Positions 32,293 through 41,061 of a DNA stretch of 64,000 nt are shown piece after piece. This stretch comes from Micromonospora rhizosphaerae. Its GTDB lineage: Bacteria; Actinomycetota; Actinomycetes; Mycobacteriales; Micromonosporaceae. Both the position numbers and the translations under genes were made by a program. Every line of letters starts with the position of its first letter. The stretch's first letter is position 1. The stretch covers positions 3,782,001 to 3,846,000 of the forward strand of contig NZ_FMHV01000002.1 in assembly GCF_900091465.1 (NCBI RefSeq), read 5' to 3'. The notes below the pieces were generated by a model. It ran no database searches and was not told the DNA's origin. It saw only the letters and a program-made list of their open reading frames with translations.

Positions 32293-33757
32293 CCGGGCCG
32301 CCGGCCTGCGGCGCTGGCTGGCCGGCTGGTCCCTGCGCCGGCGGCTGGTGGTCTCGGTGGTGGCGCTGCTCGCCGTGGTCAGCATCGGCATCGGCGGCCT
32401 GACCACGGTCGCCCTGCGGCACTTCCTGGTCGCCCAGGTCGACGACCAGCTCACCGCGGCCCCTATGCGGCCGGACGGCGACCGGCGGCCCTCACCGTTT
32501 GACCTGCCCAGCGTGCGCACGGTGGGCATACCGCCGGGGTTCCCCCCGGGCACGATCGTCGCCAAGATCGTCAACGGCGCGGTCGATGAGGCCCGGACTC
32601 GGCCCGCCACCCGTACCGGAGACGAGAGGGTCCCGGTCGCCGAGCTGACCGGCTTGACCGACGTGCCCACTGACGGCCAGCCGCACACCGTGGACCTCGG
32701 CGCCCGGGGCGACTACCGGGTTGTGGCCCGACAGGTGGCCGACGGCGTCCTGGTGTTCGGCCTGCCGCTGGCCGAGGTGCAGGAGACCGTCTGGTGGATG
32801 GTCGCGGCGCAGGCGGGCGTGGCCGGCGCGGGGCTGTTGATAGCCGGCAGCCTCGGCGCACTGATCGTCCGGGCCACGCTGCGTCCGCTCAACCGGGTCG
32901 CCGCCACCGCCAGCCGGGTCACCGAGCTGCCCCTGGACCGGGGCGAGGTGGCGCTGTCGGTCCGGGTGCCGGCGGCGGACACCGACCCGCGTACCGAGGT
33001 CGGGCAGGTGGGCGGTGCGCTCAACCGGATGCTGGGCCACGTCGCCGCCGCGCTCGCCGCCCGGCAGGCCAGCGAGACCCGGGTACGCCAGTTCGTCGCC
33101 GACGCCAGCCACGAGCTGCGTACCCCCCTGGCCGCGATCCGCGGCTACTCGGAGGTGGCCCGGCGCGGCCGGGACCGGGTGCCGCCGGACGTCGCGCACG
33201 CGCTCCGCCGGGTGGAGTCGGAGACCACCCGGATGACCAGCCTGGTGGACGACCTCCTGCTGCTGGCCCGGCTAGACTCCGGCCGCCCCCTCGCCGCCGA
33301 ACCGGTCGACCTGACCGCGCTGGTTGTCGATGCGGTGAGCGACGCGCACGTCGCCGGGCCGGAGCACCGGTGGCAGCTCGACCTGCCCGACGAGCCGATG
33401 ACCGTGATCGGCGACGCGGCCCGGCTGCACCAGGTGGTGGCGAACCTGCTCGCCAACGCCCGGGTGCACACCCCGCCCGGCACGACCGTGACCACCCGGC
33501 TGGCCCCGGCCGACGGCGGCGTCGAACTCGGCGTCGCCGACGACGGGCCGGGCATCCCGGCCGACCTGCAGGGAGAGATCTTCGAGCGGTTCGCCCGGGG
33601 CGACAGCTCGCGTTCCCGCGCGCACGGCAGCACCGGCCTCGGACTGGCCATCGTGGCCGCCGTGGTGGAGGCCCACCACGGGCGGGTCGACGTGGCCAGC
33701 CGCCCGGGCCGAACCGTCTTCACCGTGTGGCTGCTGGATTCCACAGCTGACGCATAG
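32270..33757 (+). CDS. sensor histidine kinase
   Basis: Membrane kinase of 495 residues. ATG 32270 overlaps the regulator by 23 bases. Two hydrophobic segments, 25-47 and 178-202, bound an extracytoplasmic sensor of about 130 residues with no recognisable ligand domain. A HAMP region follows (LRPLNRVAATASRVTELP), then the dimerisation motif with phospho-accepting His281 in DASHELRTPLAAIRGY. The ATP-binding domain has VVANLLANARVHTPPG, VADDGPGIPADLQG and GSTGLGLAIVAAVVEAH. It phosphorylates the adjacent regulator. The signal is unknown. Confidence 0.93.
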   Translation: MSSSRRSDRAAGLRRWLAGWSLRRRLVVSVVALLAVVSIGIGGLTTVALRHFLVAQVDDQLTAAPMRPDGDRRPSPFDLPSVRTVGIPPGFPPGTIVAKIVNGAVDEARTRPATRTGDERVPVAELTGLTDVPTDGQPHTVDLGARGDYRVVARQVADGVLVFGLPLAEVQETVWWMVAAQAGVAGAGLLIAGSLGALIVRATLRPLNRVAATASRVTELPLDRGEVALSVRVPAADTDPRTEVGQVGGALNRMLGHVAAALAARQASETRVRQFVADASHELRTPLAAIRGYSEVARRGRDRVPPDVAHALRRVESETTRMTSLVDDLLLLARLDSGRPLAAEPVDLTALVVDAVSDAHVAGPEHRWQLDLPDEPMTVIGDAARLHQVVANLLANARVHTPPGTTVTTRLAPADGGVELGVADDGPGIPADLQGEIFERFARGDSSRSRAHGSTGLGLAIVAAVVEAHHGRVDVASRPGRTVFTVWLLDSTADA

Positions 33758-33802
33758 GCGGCTCACGGGGCCGGGCCAGCGGAGCCCAGAAGGCTTGCCG
33801 GC

Positions 33803-36067
33803 ATGGACAGAACAGAGAGCCTGCTGACCGCGCCGACGACCGAGGCGTCCGCTGTCGCGCCGGCCACCCCACCACCCATCACATCGACCGCGGCGGAGCC
33901 TGATCCCACCCGCACCGACGGGGCGGGTCCGCCGGGCGGCGGCCCGGCCTGGGTCAGACCCGCCCTGGTGGGCCTGCTGCTGGCCACCGCGCTGCTCTAC
34001 CTGTGGGGGCTGGGCGCCTCCGGCTGGGCCAACTCGTTCTACTCGGCCGCGGTGCAGGCCGGCTCGGTGAGCTGGAAGGCGTTCTTCTACGGCTCGTCGG
34101 ACGCGGCCAACTCGATCACCGTCGACAAGACCCCGGCCTCCCTCTGGCTGATGGCCCTCTCGGTACGGATCTTCGGGCTGAGCAGCTGGTCGATCCTGGT
34201 GCCGCAGGCGCTGCTCGGCGTCGCCTCGGTCGGCGTCCTGTACGCCACCGTCCGCCGCTGGTACGGCCCGGCCGCCGGCCTGATCGCCGGCGCGGTGCTC
34301 TCTGTCACCCCGGTGGCCACCCTGATGTTCCGGTTCAACAACCCCGATGCCCTGCTGGTGTTCCTCCTCGTCGCCGCCGCGTACGCCACCGTGCGCGCGG
34401 TGGAGACGGCCGGCACCCGGTGGATCGTGCTGGCCGGGGCGCTGGTCGGCTTCGGCTTCCTCACCAAGATGCTCCAGGCGTTCCTGGTGGTCCCGGTCTT
34501 CGCCGGGGTCTACCTGCTGGCCGCCCCGACCGGCGGCTGGCGGCGGATCCGGCAGCTGTTGCTGGCCGGGCTGGCCGTGATCGTCTCCGCCGGTTGGTGG
34601 GTGGCGATCGTCGAGCTGGTCCCGGCGGGTGCGCGCCCCTACATTGGCGGTTCGCAGGGCAACAGCCTCCTGGAGCTGACCCTCGGCTACAACGGCCTCG
34701 GCCGGATCACCGGCGACGAGGAGGGCAGCGTCGGCGGCGGCCGGATGGGCGGTGGCCCGTTCGCCGCTCAGACCGGCTGGCTGCGGATGTTCGACACCGA
34801 GGTCGGCGGGCAGATCTCCTGGCTGCTGCCGGCCGCGCTGATCCTGCTGGTGGCCGGACTGGTGGTGGCCCGCCGGGCGGCGCGGACCGACCGGAGCCGG
34901 GCTGGCCTGCTGCTCTGGGGCGGCTGGCTGCTGGTGACCGGGGCGATCTTCAGCCTCATGTCCGGGATCTTCCACGCCTACTACACGGTGGCGCTCGCCC
35001 CGGCCGTCGGCGCGGTGATCGGCATCGGCGTCACGCTGCTCTGGCGGGAGCGCACCGCTCCGGGCGCCGCACCCGCGACCACCGAGGCCGGCCCGGCAGC
35101 GGTGACCCGTCGCCGAGCGTACGCGGCGACGATCACCCTGGCGGTCACGCTCGCGGCCACCGCGTGGTGGTCGTGGCGGCTGCTGAGCCGCAGCGCCGAG
35201 TGGCACCCGTGGCTGCGTACGGCCGTGCTGGTGGTCGGGCTGGCCGCGGCGGCGCTCATCGTCCTCGCCGACCGGCTGCCCCGCCGGGTGACGCAGGTTG
35301 TCCTCGCGCTCGGGGCGGCCGCCGCGCTGGCCGGACCGGTGGCGTACTCGCTGCAGGCGGCCGCCACCCCGCACACCGGCTCCATTCCCAGCGCCGGCCC
35401 GTTCGTGCCGGGCGCGTTCGGCCCGGACCGCGGTGGCATGCCGGGCGGAGGCGGGTTCCCCGGCTTCCCCGCCAGCCAGGGCACGACCGGCGGCCCGGGG
35501 ACCGATGGGCGTCAGGGCACGATCGGCGGCCAGTTCCCGGGCTTCCCGGGTGGGCCGGGCACCGACGGTGGGCAGCTCCGCGGCCTCCCGGGCACCGGCC
35601 AGGGCAGCACCGGCGGGCAGCTCCCCGGCCTCCCCGCGGGCAGCACGCAGTTCCCCGGCGGTGACAGCGAGGGCCGGTCGTCGCGCGGTGGCGGCATGGG
35701 CGGGCTGCTCGACTCCCGCGAGCCCAGCGCCGAACTCAGGGCGCTGCTGGAGCAGGACAGCGACCGGTACACCTGGGTCGCCGCGACGGTCGGGTCGAAC
35801 AACGCCTCCGGCTACCAGCTCGCCACCGGCGAGCCGGTGATGCCGGTCGGCGGCTTCAACGGCAGCGACCCGTCCCCGATTCTGGCGCAGTTCCAGCGGT
35901 ACGTCGCCGAGAGGAAGATCCACTACTTCATCGGCGGCGGCGGGTTCCGGGCCAACGGGGGCAGCTCCGCCTCCCAGGAGATCGCCTCGTGGGTCGCCGA
36001 GAACTTCACCTCGAAGACCGTGGACGGGGTCACCGTCTACGACCTGAGCAGCGGAAGGCAGGGCTGA
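33803..36067 (+). CDS. family 39 glycosyltransferase (ArnT/PMT-like) with glycine-rich insert
   Basis: Polytopic membrane protein of 754 residues, ATG 33803. The N-terminal 50 residues are disordered. The GT39 core has ANSFYSAAVQAGSVSWKAF and the DxK-type site Asp108-Lys109 in SITVDKTPASLWL, with about eleven hydrophobic segments up to residue 510. Residues about 540-625 are Gly/Pro-rich, with repeated GGxFPGFPGGPGTDGG units resembling collagen-like repeats. The last 100 residues form a folded extracytoplasmic domain. GT39 enzymes transfer a sugar from a polyprenyl phosphate. The acceptor is unknown. Confidence 0.88.
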   Translation: MDRTESLLTAPTTEASAVAPATPPPITSTAAEPDPTRTDGAGPPGGGPAWVRPALVGLLLATALLYLWGLGASGWANSFYSAAVQAGSVSWKAFFYGSSDAANSITVDKTPASLWLMALSVRIFGLSSWSILVPQALLGVASVGVLYATVRRWYGPAAGLIAGAVLSVTPVATLMFRFNNPDALLVFLLVAAAYATVRAVETAGTRWIVLAGALVGFGFLTKMLQAFLVVPVFAGVYLLAAPTGGWRRIRQLLLAGLAVIVSAGWWVAIVELVPAGARPYIGGSQGNSLLELTLGYNGLGRITGDEEGSVGGGRMGGGPFAAQTGWLRMFDTEVGGQISWLLPAALILLVAGLVVARRAARTDRSRAGLLLWGGWLLVTGAIFSLMSGIFHAYYTVALAPAVGAVIGIGVTLLWRERTAPGAAPATTEAGPAAVTRRRAYAATITLAVTLAATAWWSWRLLSRSAEWHPWLRTAVLVVGLAAAALIVLADRLPRRVTQVVLALGAAAALAGPVAYSLQAAATPHTGSIPSAGPFVPGAFGPDRGGMPGGGGFPGFPASQGTTGGPGTDGRQGTIGGQFPGFPGGPGTDGGQLRGLPGTGQGSTGGQLPGLPAGSTQFPGGDSEGRSSRGGGMGGLLDSREPSAELRALLEQDSDRYTWVAATVGSNNASGYQLATGEPVMPVGGFNGSDPSPILAQFQRYVAERKIHYFIGGGGFRANGGSSASQEIASWVAENFTSKTVDGVTVYDLSSGRQG

Positions 36068-36071
36068 CCCG

Positions 36072-37322
36072 ATGACGCACTTCAGTGATCCCCGGTTGGC
36101 GGTGCAGGCCCGGCCGGCGGCGCCCACCGCGGTGCTGGACGTGGTGGTCCCGGTCCACAACGAGGAGACCGACCTCGGCGCCTGCGTCCGGCGGCTGCAC
36201 GCCCACCTCACCGAGCACTTCCCGTACCCGTTCCGGATCACGGTGGCGGACAACGCCAGCGTGGACGGGACGCTCGCGGTGGCCGAGGCGCTCGCCGCGG
36301 AGCTGCCCGAGGTCGGCGTCCTGCACCTCGACGCCAAGGGGCGCGGCCGGGCGCTGCGAACCGCCTGGTCGGCCTCGCCGGCGCCGGTGCTGGCGTACAT
36401 GGACGTGGACCTGTCCACCGATCTCGCGGCGCTGCTGCCGCTGGTCGCGCCGCTCATCTCCGGCCACTCCGACCTGGCCATCGGCACCCGGCTGGCGCGT
36501 ACCGCCCGGGTGGTCCGGGGCGCGAAGCGGGAGGTGATCTCCCGGGGCTACAACCTGCTGCTGCGCGGCACGCTGGCGGTGCGCTTCTCCGACGCGCAAT
36601 GCGGGTTCAAGGCGATCCGGGCCGACGTGGCCGCCGGGCTGCTGCCGCTGGTGCGGGACACCGGCTGGTTCTTCGACACCGAGCTGCTGGTCCTCGCCCA
36701 GCGGGCCGGCCTGCGGATCCACGAGGTGCCGGTGGACTGGGTGGACGACCCGGACAGTCGAGTGGACATCGTCGCCACCGCCCTCGCCGACCTGCGGGGC
36801 ATCGGTCGGCTGGCCCGGGCGTTCGTCACCGGCGCGCTGCCCCTGGCCGAGCTGCGCGAGCAGCTCGGCCGGGCGCCGCTGACCACGGCGCCGGCGCAGG
36901 TGCCGGTCGGGCTGCCCCGGCAACTGGGCCGGTTCGCCGCGATCGGGGTGGCCAGCACCCTGGCCTACCTGGCGCTGTTCCTGGCGACCCGGGGCCTGCT
37001 GGGGGCGCAGGCGGCGAACCTGCTGGCGCTGCTGGTCACCGCGGTGGCCAACACGGCCGCCAACCGCCGGCTCACCTTCGGCATCACCGGGCGTCGGCAC
37101 GCCGGCCGGCACCACCTCCAGGGGCTGCTCGCCTTCGCCCTCGGCCTGGCGCTGACCAGCGGCTCCCTCGTAGCCCTGCACGCCGCGTCCGCCGCGCCAG
37201 CCCGCCCGCTGGAACTGGCCGTCCTGGTCGCCGCCAACCTGGCCGCCACCGTGCTGCGGTTCGTGCTGCTCCGTCTCGGCATGCACCATCGTCGGCCGGG
37301 CCGGGCGGCGGTCAGGGACTGA
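36072..37322 (+). CDS. bifunctional glycosyltransferase family 2 / GtrA protein
   Basis: Protein of 416 residues, ATG 36072, four bases after the GT39 stop. Residues 15-230 form a GT2 domain like polyprenyl-phosphate sugar synthases (DVVVPVHNEETDLGACVRRL and YMDVDLSTDLAALLPLVAPL with the DxD site). Residues 285-410 hold four GtrA membrane helices (FAAIGVASTLAYLALFLATR), ending with a cytosolic tail. Such enzymes make and flip polyprenyl-phosphate sugars, which fits feeding the GT39 partner. The last 11 bases overlap the convergent arginase-like gene. Confidence 0.9.
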   Translation: MTHFSDPRLAVQARPAAPTAVLDVVVPVHNEETDLGACVRRLHAHLTEHFPYPFRITVADNASVDGTLAVAEALAAELPEVGVLHLDAKGRGRALRTAWSASPAPVLAYMDVDLSTDLAALLPLVAPLISGHSDLAIGTRLARTARVVRGAKREVISRGYNLLLRGTLAVRFSDAQCGFKAIRADVAAGLLPLVRDTGWFFDTELLVLAQRAGLRIHEVPVDWVDDPDSRVDIVATALADLRGIGRLARAFVTGALPLAELREQLGRAPLTTAPAQVPVGLPRQLGRFAAIGVASTLAYLALFLATRGLLGAQAANLLALLVTAVANTAANRRLTFGITGRRHAGRHHLQGLLAFALGLALTSGSLVALHAASAAPARPLELAVLVAANLAATVLRFVLLRLGMHHRRPGRAAVRD

Positions 37323-38163
37323 ACGCGGTCGAGAGGACCTCGACGAGGCGTCGCGCGTGCCGCCCGTCGGGGTCCTCGTCCGCGTTGAAGTCGGCCAGGC
37401 TCACGCCGACCAGGCGCTCCGATCGGGCCAGCGGGGTGAGCAGCGCGAGCAGCTCGTCCCAGTCCGGCCCGTCGGGCTCCGGGTAGGTCACCGCCGGCAG
37501 GGCCTGCGGGTCCAGCACGTCGAGGTCGAGGTGCAGCCAGGCCGCCCCGACGTCCTCACCGGCCAGCTCGCGGCCGACCTCCGCCGCCCCCCGCTCGCGC
37601 AGCGCGGGGGCCGGCACCTGGGCGATCCGCGGGTCCACCCGAGCGGCCTCCTGTCGGCTCAGGTCGTCGCGGGGCGGGCGGTGGCCGACCAGCCGGACGA
37701 GTTCCGGGTCCACCAGCGGCCCCCCGCGGTCGAAGAGGTCGGGGCCGTGACCGGTGAGCACCGACAGCTCCATGTCCGCGCCCTCCCCGGTGGCCGAGGT
37801 ACGACCGTCCGCGAAGTCCACGTGACCGTCCAGGAACCACAGTCCGCTACCGGCGGGCAGGGCGAGGAAGACGCCGAGCAGGATGGTGCAATCCCCGCCG
37901 ACGACCAGCGGGCGCCGCCCGGCGGCACGGACGGCCGCCACCTCGCCGGCGATCGCCCGACTGGCCCGACGAACCTGCTCCGCGCCGATCAGCCCGGTGC
38001 CCGGGTCGCGCTCCGGGTCGTCGATCCGGGCGTCGACCGTCCCGCCGTCCGCCGCGCCGAGCCGCTCCAGCAGACCCGCGGCCCGGAGCGCGCGGGGTGC
38101 GCGCTCCTCGCCCCGGCTCCGGCCCGAGGACTCCAGCGCCGCGTCCAGCACCGTCCATCGCAC
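37312..38163 (-). CDS. arginase/ureohydrolase family protein
   Basis: Protein of 283 residues, ATG 38163. The metal-binding motifs are DGHVDFAD (Asp112, His114, Asp116) and DLDVLDPQ near residue 210, as in arginases. The first motif, normally GGDHS, reads GGDCT at 89-93, so the first metal-ligand histidine is replaced by cysteine. Members with GGDC are common in actinobacteria and may have a different metal or reaction. The substrate is unknown: agmatine, arginine and formiminoglutamate enzymes share this fold. It overlaps the GT2-GtrA gene by 11 bases. Confidence 0.82.
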   Translation of the reverse strand: MRWTVLDAALESSGRSRGEERAPRALRAAGLLERLGAADGGTVDARIDDPERDPGTGLIGAEQVRRASRAIAGEVAAVRAAGRRPLVVGGDCTILLGVFLALPAGSGLWFLDGHVDFADGRTSATGEGADMELSVLTGHGPDLFDRGGPLVDPELVRLVGHRPPRDDLSRQEAARVDPRIAQVPAPALRERGAAEVGRELAGEDVGAAWLHLDLDVLDPQALPAVTYPEPDGPDWDELLALLTPLARSERLVGVSLADFNADEDPDGRHARRLVEVLSTAFSP

Positions 38164-38199
38164 AGCCGCAGGTTAGTCCGCACGTGGCAGGCTGGGCTG

Positions 38200-38880
38200 A
38201 TGTACCGGGAACGTCAGTCGGCCCTGCCCGGCGCCGTGCTGTGGACCAGCGTCAGCACCGGCGCCCGGGTCCGGGTGCTGCCCGACGGGTGCCTGGACCT
38301 GCTCTGGTCCAGGCGGTCCGGGCTGCTGGTAGCCGGGCCGGACCGCACCGCGTACCTGACCGACTCCGCCCCGGGCGAGCGGTGGCTGGGACTGCGCCTG
38401 CCGCCGGGCGTCGGTCCGGCGGTCTTCGGCGTCCCGGCCCACGAGCTGCGGGACCGCCGGGTGCCGCTCGACGCGCTCTGGGGCCGGGCGGCGGTCGAGC
38501 TCGCCGAGCTGCTCGGCGACCGACCGACCGGCGCGGCGCTGGAGGCCGTCGCCTCCGCCCGGCTGGCCGGGGCCGGCGGCCCCGACCCGCTCGGCGCTCG
38601 GGTCGCCGCGCTCCTGGCCGCGGGCGTCACCGTCACCGCGACCGCCGCCGAGGTCGGGCTCGGCGAGCGCGTCCTGCACCGCCGGTGCCGGCACCTCTTC
38701 GGGTACGGCCCGAAGACCCTCGCCCGCATCGTGCGGATGCAGCGGGCGCTGACGCTGGCCCGGGCGGGTACGCCGCTGGCCGAGGTGGCCGCCCGCAGCG
38801 GCTACGCCGACCAGGCCCACCTGACCCGGGACGTCCGGGACCTGGCCGGCGTCCCACCCACCCGTCTGCTGCGGCGCTGA
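38200..38880 (+). CDS. AraC-family transcriptional regulator
   Basis: Regulator of 226 residues, ATG 38200. The N-terminal half is a small domain with no obvious ligand pocket (LPDGCLDLLWSRRSGLLVAG). The C-terminal DNA-binding domain has two helix-turn-helix units: GLGERVLHRRCRHLFGYGPK and LAEVAARSGYADQAHLTRDV, with TLARIVRMQRALTLA between. This arrangement is typical of the DUF6597-type AraC regulators. The target is unknown; it diverges from the arginase-like gene 36 bases away, which could be a target. Confidence 0.88.
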   Translation: MYRERQSALPGAVLWTSVSTGARVRVLPDGCLDLLWSRRSGLLVAGPDRTAYLTDSAPGERWLGLRLPPGVGPAVFGVPAHELRDRRVPLDALWGRAAVELAELLGDRPTGAALEAVASARLAGAGGPDPLGARVAALLAAGVTVTATAAEVGLGERVLHRRCRHLFGYGPKTLARIVRMQRALTLARAGTPLAEVAARSGYADQAHLTRDVRDLAGVPPTRLLRR

Positions 38881-38891
38881 CCCGGCGGCCG

Positions 38892-39290
38892 TCAGTCCGC
38901 GGCGAGCGGCGCGAACAGGTCCACCCCGTTGCCGTCCGGGTCGTGCAGTACCGCGTACCGCTGGCCCCAGAAGGCGTTCCACGGCGCCAGGTGGCCGTGG
39001 AACCCGGCCCCGGTCAGCTCGGTGTACCAGCGGTCCACCTCGGCCGGGTCCGCGCAGCGGAACGCCAGGTTGACCCGGGGGCTGCCGGTGGCCGGCGTCC
39101 AGCCCGGGTCGAAGGAGCGGATCGTCTCGACGGTGTCCCAGGCCAGCCGGACGCCGTTGTCCAGGGTGACCTCCACGTGCGGTTCGCGCTCCGCACCGGG
39201 CGGCACGGCGACCCCCAGCCGCCGGTAGAAGTCGAGGGTGCGGGCCATGTCGGTGACGGCCATGCCGATCAGGTCGAGTCGAGGTGTCAT
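38892..39290 (-). CDS. VOC/glyoxalase family protein
   Basis: Protein of 132 residues, ATG 39290. It matches the vicinal-oxygen-chelate fold: LIGMAVTDMARTLDFYRRLG at the start and RYAVLHDPDGNGVDLFAPL at the end. A metal-binding Glu/His set is incomplete: of the usual two His and two Glu, the start lacks a histidine, so this may be a non-metal resistance or binding protein. The substrate is unknown. It converges on the AraC-type gene with an 11-base gap. Confidence 0.82.
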   Translation of the reverse strand: MTPRLDLIGMAVTDMARTLDFYRRLGVAVPPGAEREPHVEVTLDNGVRLAWDTVETIRSFDPGWTPATGSPRVNLAFRCADPAEVDRWYTELTGAGFHGHLAPWNAFWGQRYAVLHDPDGNGVDLFAPLAAD

Positions 39291-39483
39291 GGCGCCCACG
39301 CTAGGGGCCGCCAGCCGGGGCGTCTTGAACGGAACGGACGCGTGCTGACCGGTGTGCCCTTCACGGGGGCCCGGCGCGGCGTACGGTGTGACCGAGACAA
39401 GTCCGGCTTTCAGGGCAAAAGCCTCATCACGGCGTACCCCGGGATGCCGGGCTCCATCACGGCGAGGGAAGGAGCGGCCGGTG

Positions 39484-39630
39484 ATGCACCTGGCCTACCT
39501 GGACGCGGGGTCCGGCAGCCTGATCGTGCAGGCGGTGGTCGGTGGGGTGGCCGGAGCCGTGGTGGCGGCCAAGCTCTACTGGCGCCGCCTGGTGGCCCGG
39601 TTCCGTCGCCAGCCCACCGACCAGGGCTGA
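39484..39630 (+). CDS. 48-residue membrane microprotein with LDAGSGS motif
   Basis: A 48-residue protein, ATG 39484 (GTG 39481 also possible), preceded by GGAAGGAG. It begins MHLAYLDAGSGSLIVQAVVG and continues as one transmembrane helix, GAVVAAKLYWRRLVARF, with a basic end. The Asp-Ala-Gly-Ser-Gly-Ser pattern recalls small proteins of the D(P/A)G(T/S)GS-LxxQ type found beside envelope genes in other phyla. Twelve bases separate it from the methyltransferase, so it belongs to that operon. Its role is unknown. Confidence 0.7.
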   Translation: MHLAYLDAGSGSLIVQAVVGGVAGAVVAAKLYWRRLVARFRRQPTDQG

Positions 39631-39642
39631 GCGGGCCGGCAC

Positions 39643-41061
39643 ATGGTGGCCCCCGACACCGGGATCCGGGTCGAACCCGGATCGTTCCGCGATCCGAGCA
39701 ACCGGGTCTTCCACCGCGACGGCGAGGTGCTGCGCGGGCTCGCCGACCGGGCGGCCCGCGACTGGCGCTCGCTGGCGGCCAGCGACTTCTTCCGTACCCT
39801 GCTGGCCGAGGGAAAGGTCTGCGGCACCCAGGAGCTCACGCCGACGCCGGTCGACGCGCCGTGGGCCGCGGTGCTCCGCCATGAACGCATCCCGTTCGTC
39901 TCCCATCCGTACGAGTGGTCGTTCGGGATGCTGCGCGACGCCGCGCTGCTGCACCTGGAAATTCTCCGCGCCGCGCTCGCGGCGGGTTTCACCACAAAGG
40001 ACGGCTCGGCCTACAACCTCCAGTGGCGCGGCGCGTCGCCGGTCTTCATCGACGTCGGCTCCTTCGAACCGTGCCGCGACGGGGAACCCTGGGCCGGCTA
40101 CCGCCAGTTCTGCCAGACCCTGCTCTATCCGCTGCTGCTCCAGGCCCATCTCGGTGTGGACTTCCAGCCCTGGCTGCGCGCCCGGGTCGACGGCATCGAA
40201 CCGGACCAGCTGCGTCGGCTCTTCGGCGGGGCCCGGCGGCTGCTGCCGGGCGTGCTCACCCACGTGCACCTGCACGGCGCGATGCAGCGGCGCAACGCCC
40301 GCTCCACCACTGCGGACGTCCGGGCCCAGCTGCGGGCCGCCGGCTACTCCCGGGAGCTGGTCTCGGCGACGGTCCGGGGGATCGAGAAGCTGGTCCGCCG
40401 GCTGGACCGCCGGCCCGGGGGCAGCCACTGGTCGGACTACCAGCGCACCTGCGGCTACTCGGTGCAGGACCGGCAGGCCAAGGAACGGTTCGTCGAGGAC
40501 GCGATGGCCGGTGCCGGCCGGCCCGCACTCGCGCTCGACCTGGGCGCCAACGACGGCCGGTACGCCCGGATCGCCGCCCGGCACGCCGGATACGTGGTCG
40601 CGGTCGAGCAGGAGCCGGCCGTGGTCGACGAGCTCTACCGGGCGCTGCGCGCCGAGGGGGAGCGGCGGATCCTGCCGCTGGTGATGGACCTGGCCGACCC
40701 GTCGCCGGGCGGTGGCTGGCGCGGCGTCGAGCGGGCCGGCTTCGCCGAGCGGGCCCGCGCCGACGTGGTCCTCGCCCTGGCCGTGGTGCACCACCTGGCG
40801 ATCGGGCGGAACGTGCCGCTGGTCGAGCTGGTGGACCAGTTCGTCCAGCTCGGCACGCCCGGCGGCCGGCTGGTCGTGGAGTTCGTCCATCCTGAGGACC
40901 CGATGGTCCGGCGGCTGCTGGCCAACAGACCCGACGGGCTCTTTCCCGACTATCGGCGGGAGACGTTCGAGCGGCTGCTCGCCGCGCGCTGCCGGATCGA
41001 GCGGCGGTGGGAGCTGCCGTCGGGCAGCCGGACGCTCTACCAGGCGGTCGTGGGTGGCTGA
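39643..41061 (+). CDS. SAM-dependent methyltransferase with kinase-like N-terminal half
   Basis: Protein of 472 residues, ATG 39643. The C-terminal half is a class I methyltransferase with LDLGANDGRYA at 298-308, VAVEQEPAVVDELYRA and LALAVVHHLAIGRNVPL. It resembles nodulation-type NoeA methyltransferases in length and core. The N-terminal half has TTKDGSAYNLQWRG (Asp120, Asn125) and VFIDVGSFEP (Asp137), which looks like the catalytic loop and DxG of a kinase-fold domain. That part is inferred from pattern only. The stop overlaps the next start by 8 bases. Confidence 0.75.
   Translation: MVAPDTGIRVEPGSFRDPSNRVFHRDGEVLRGLADRAARDWRSLAASDFFRTLLAEGKVCGTQELTPTPVDAPWAAVLRHERIPFVSHPYEWSFGMLRDAALLHLEILRAALAAGFTTKDGSAYNLQWRGASPVFIDVGSFEPCRDGEPWAGYRQFCQTLLYPLLLQAHLGVDFQPWLRARVDGIEPDQLRRLFGGARRLLPGVLTHVHLHGAMQRRNARSTTADVRAQLRAAGYSRELVSATVRGIEKLVRRLDRRPGGSHWSDYQRTCGYSVQDRQAKERFVEDAMAGAGRPALALDLGANDGRYARIAARHAGYVVAVEQEPAVVDELYRALRAEGERRILPLVMDLADPSPGGGWRGVERAGFAERARADVVLALAVVHHLAIGRNVPLVELVDQFVQLGTPGGRLVVEFVHPEDPMVRRLLANRPDGLFPDYRRETFERLLAARCRIERRWELPSGSRTLYQAVVGG

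Noticed and set aside
33272..36487. A 1071-residue minus-strand open frame
   Set aside because: It mirrors the sensor kinase and GT39 genes, has low-complexity composition and no start signal.
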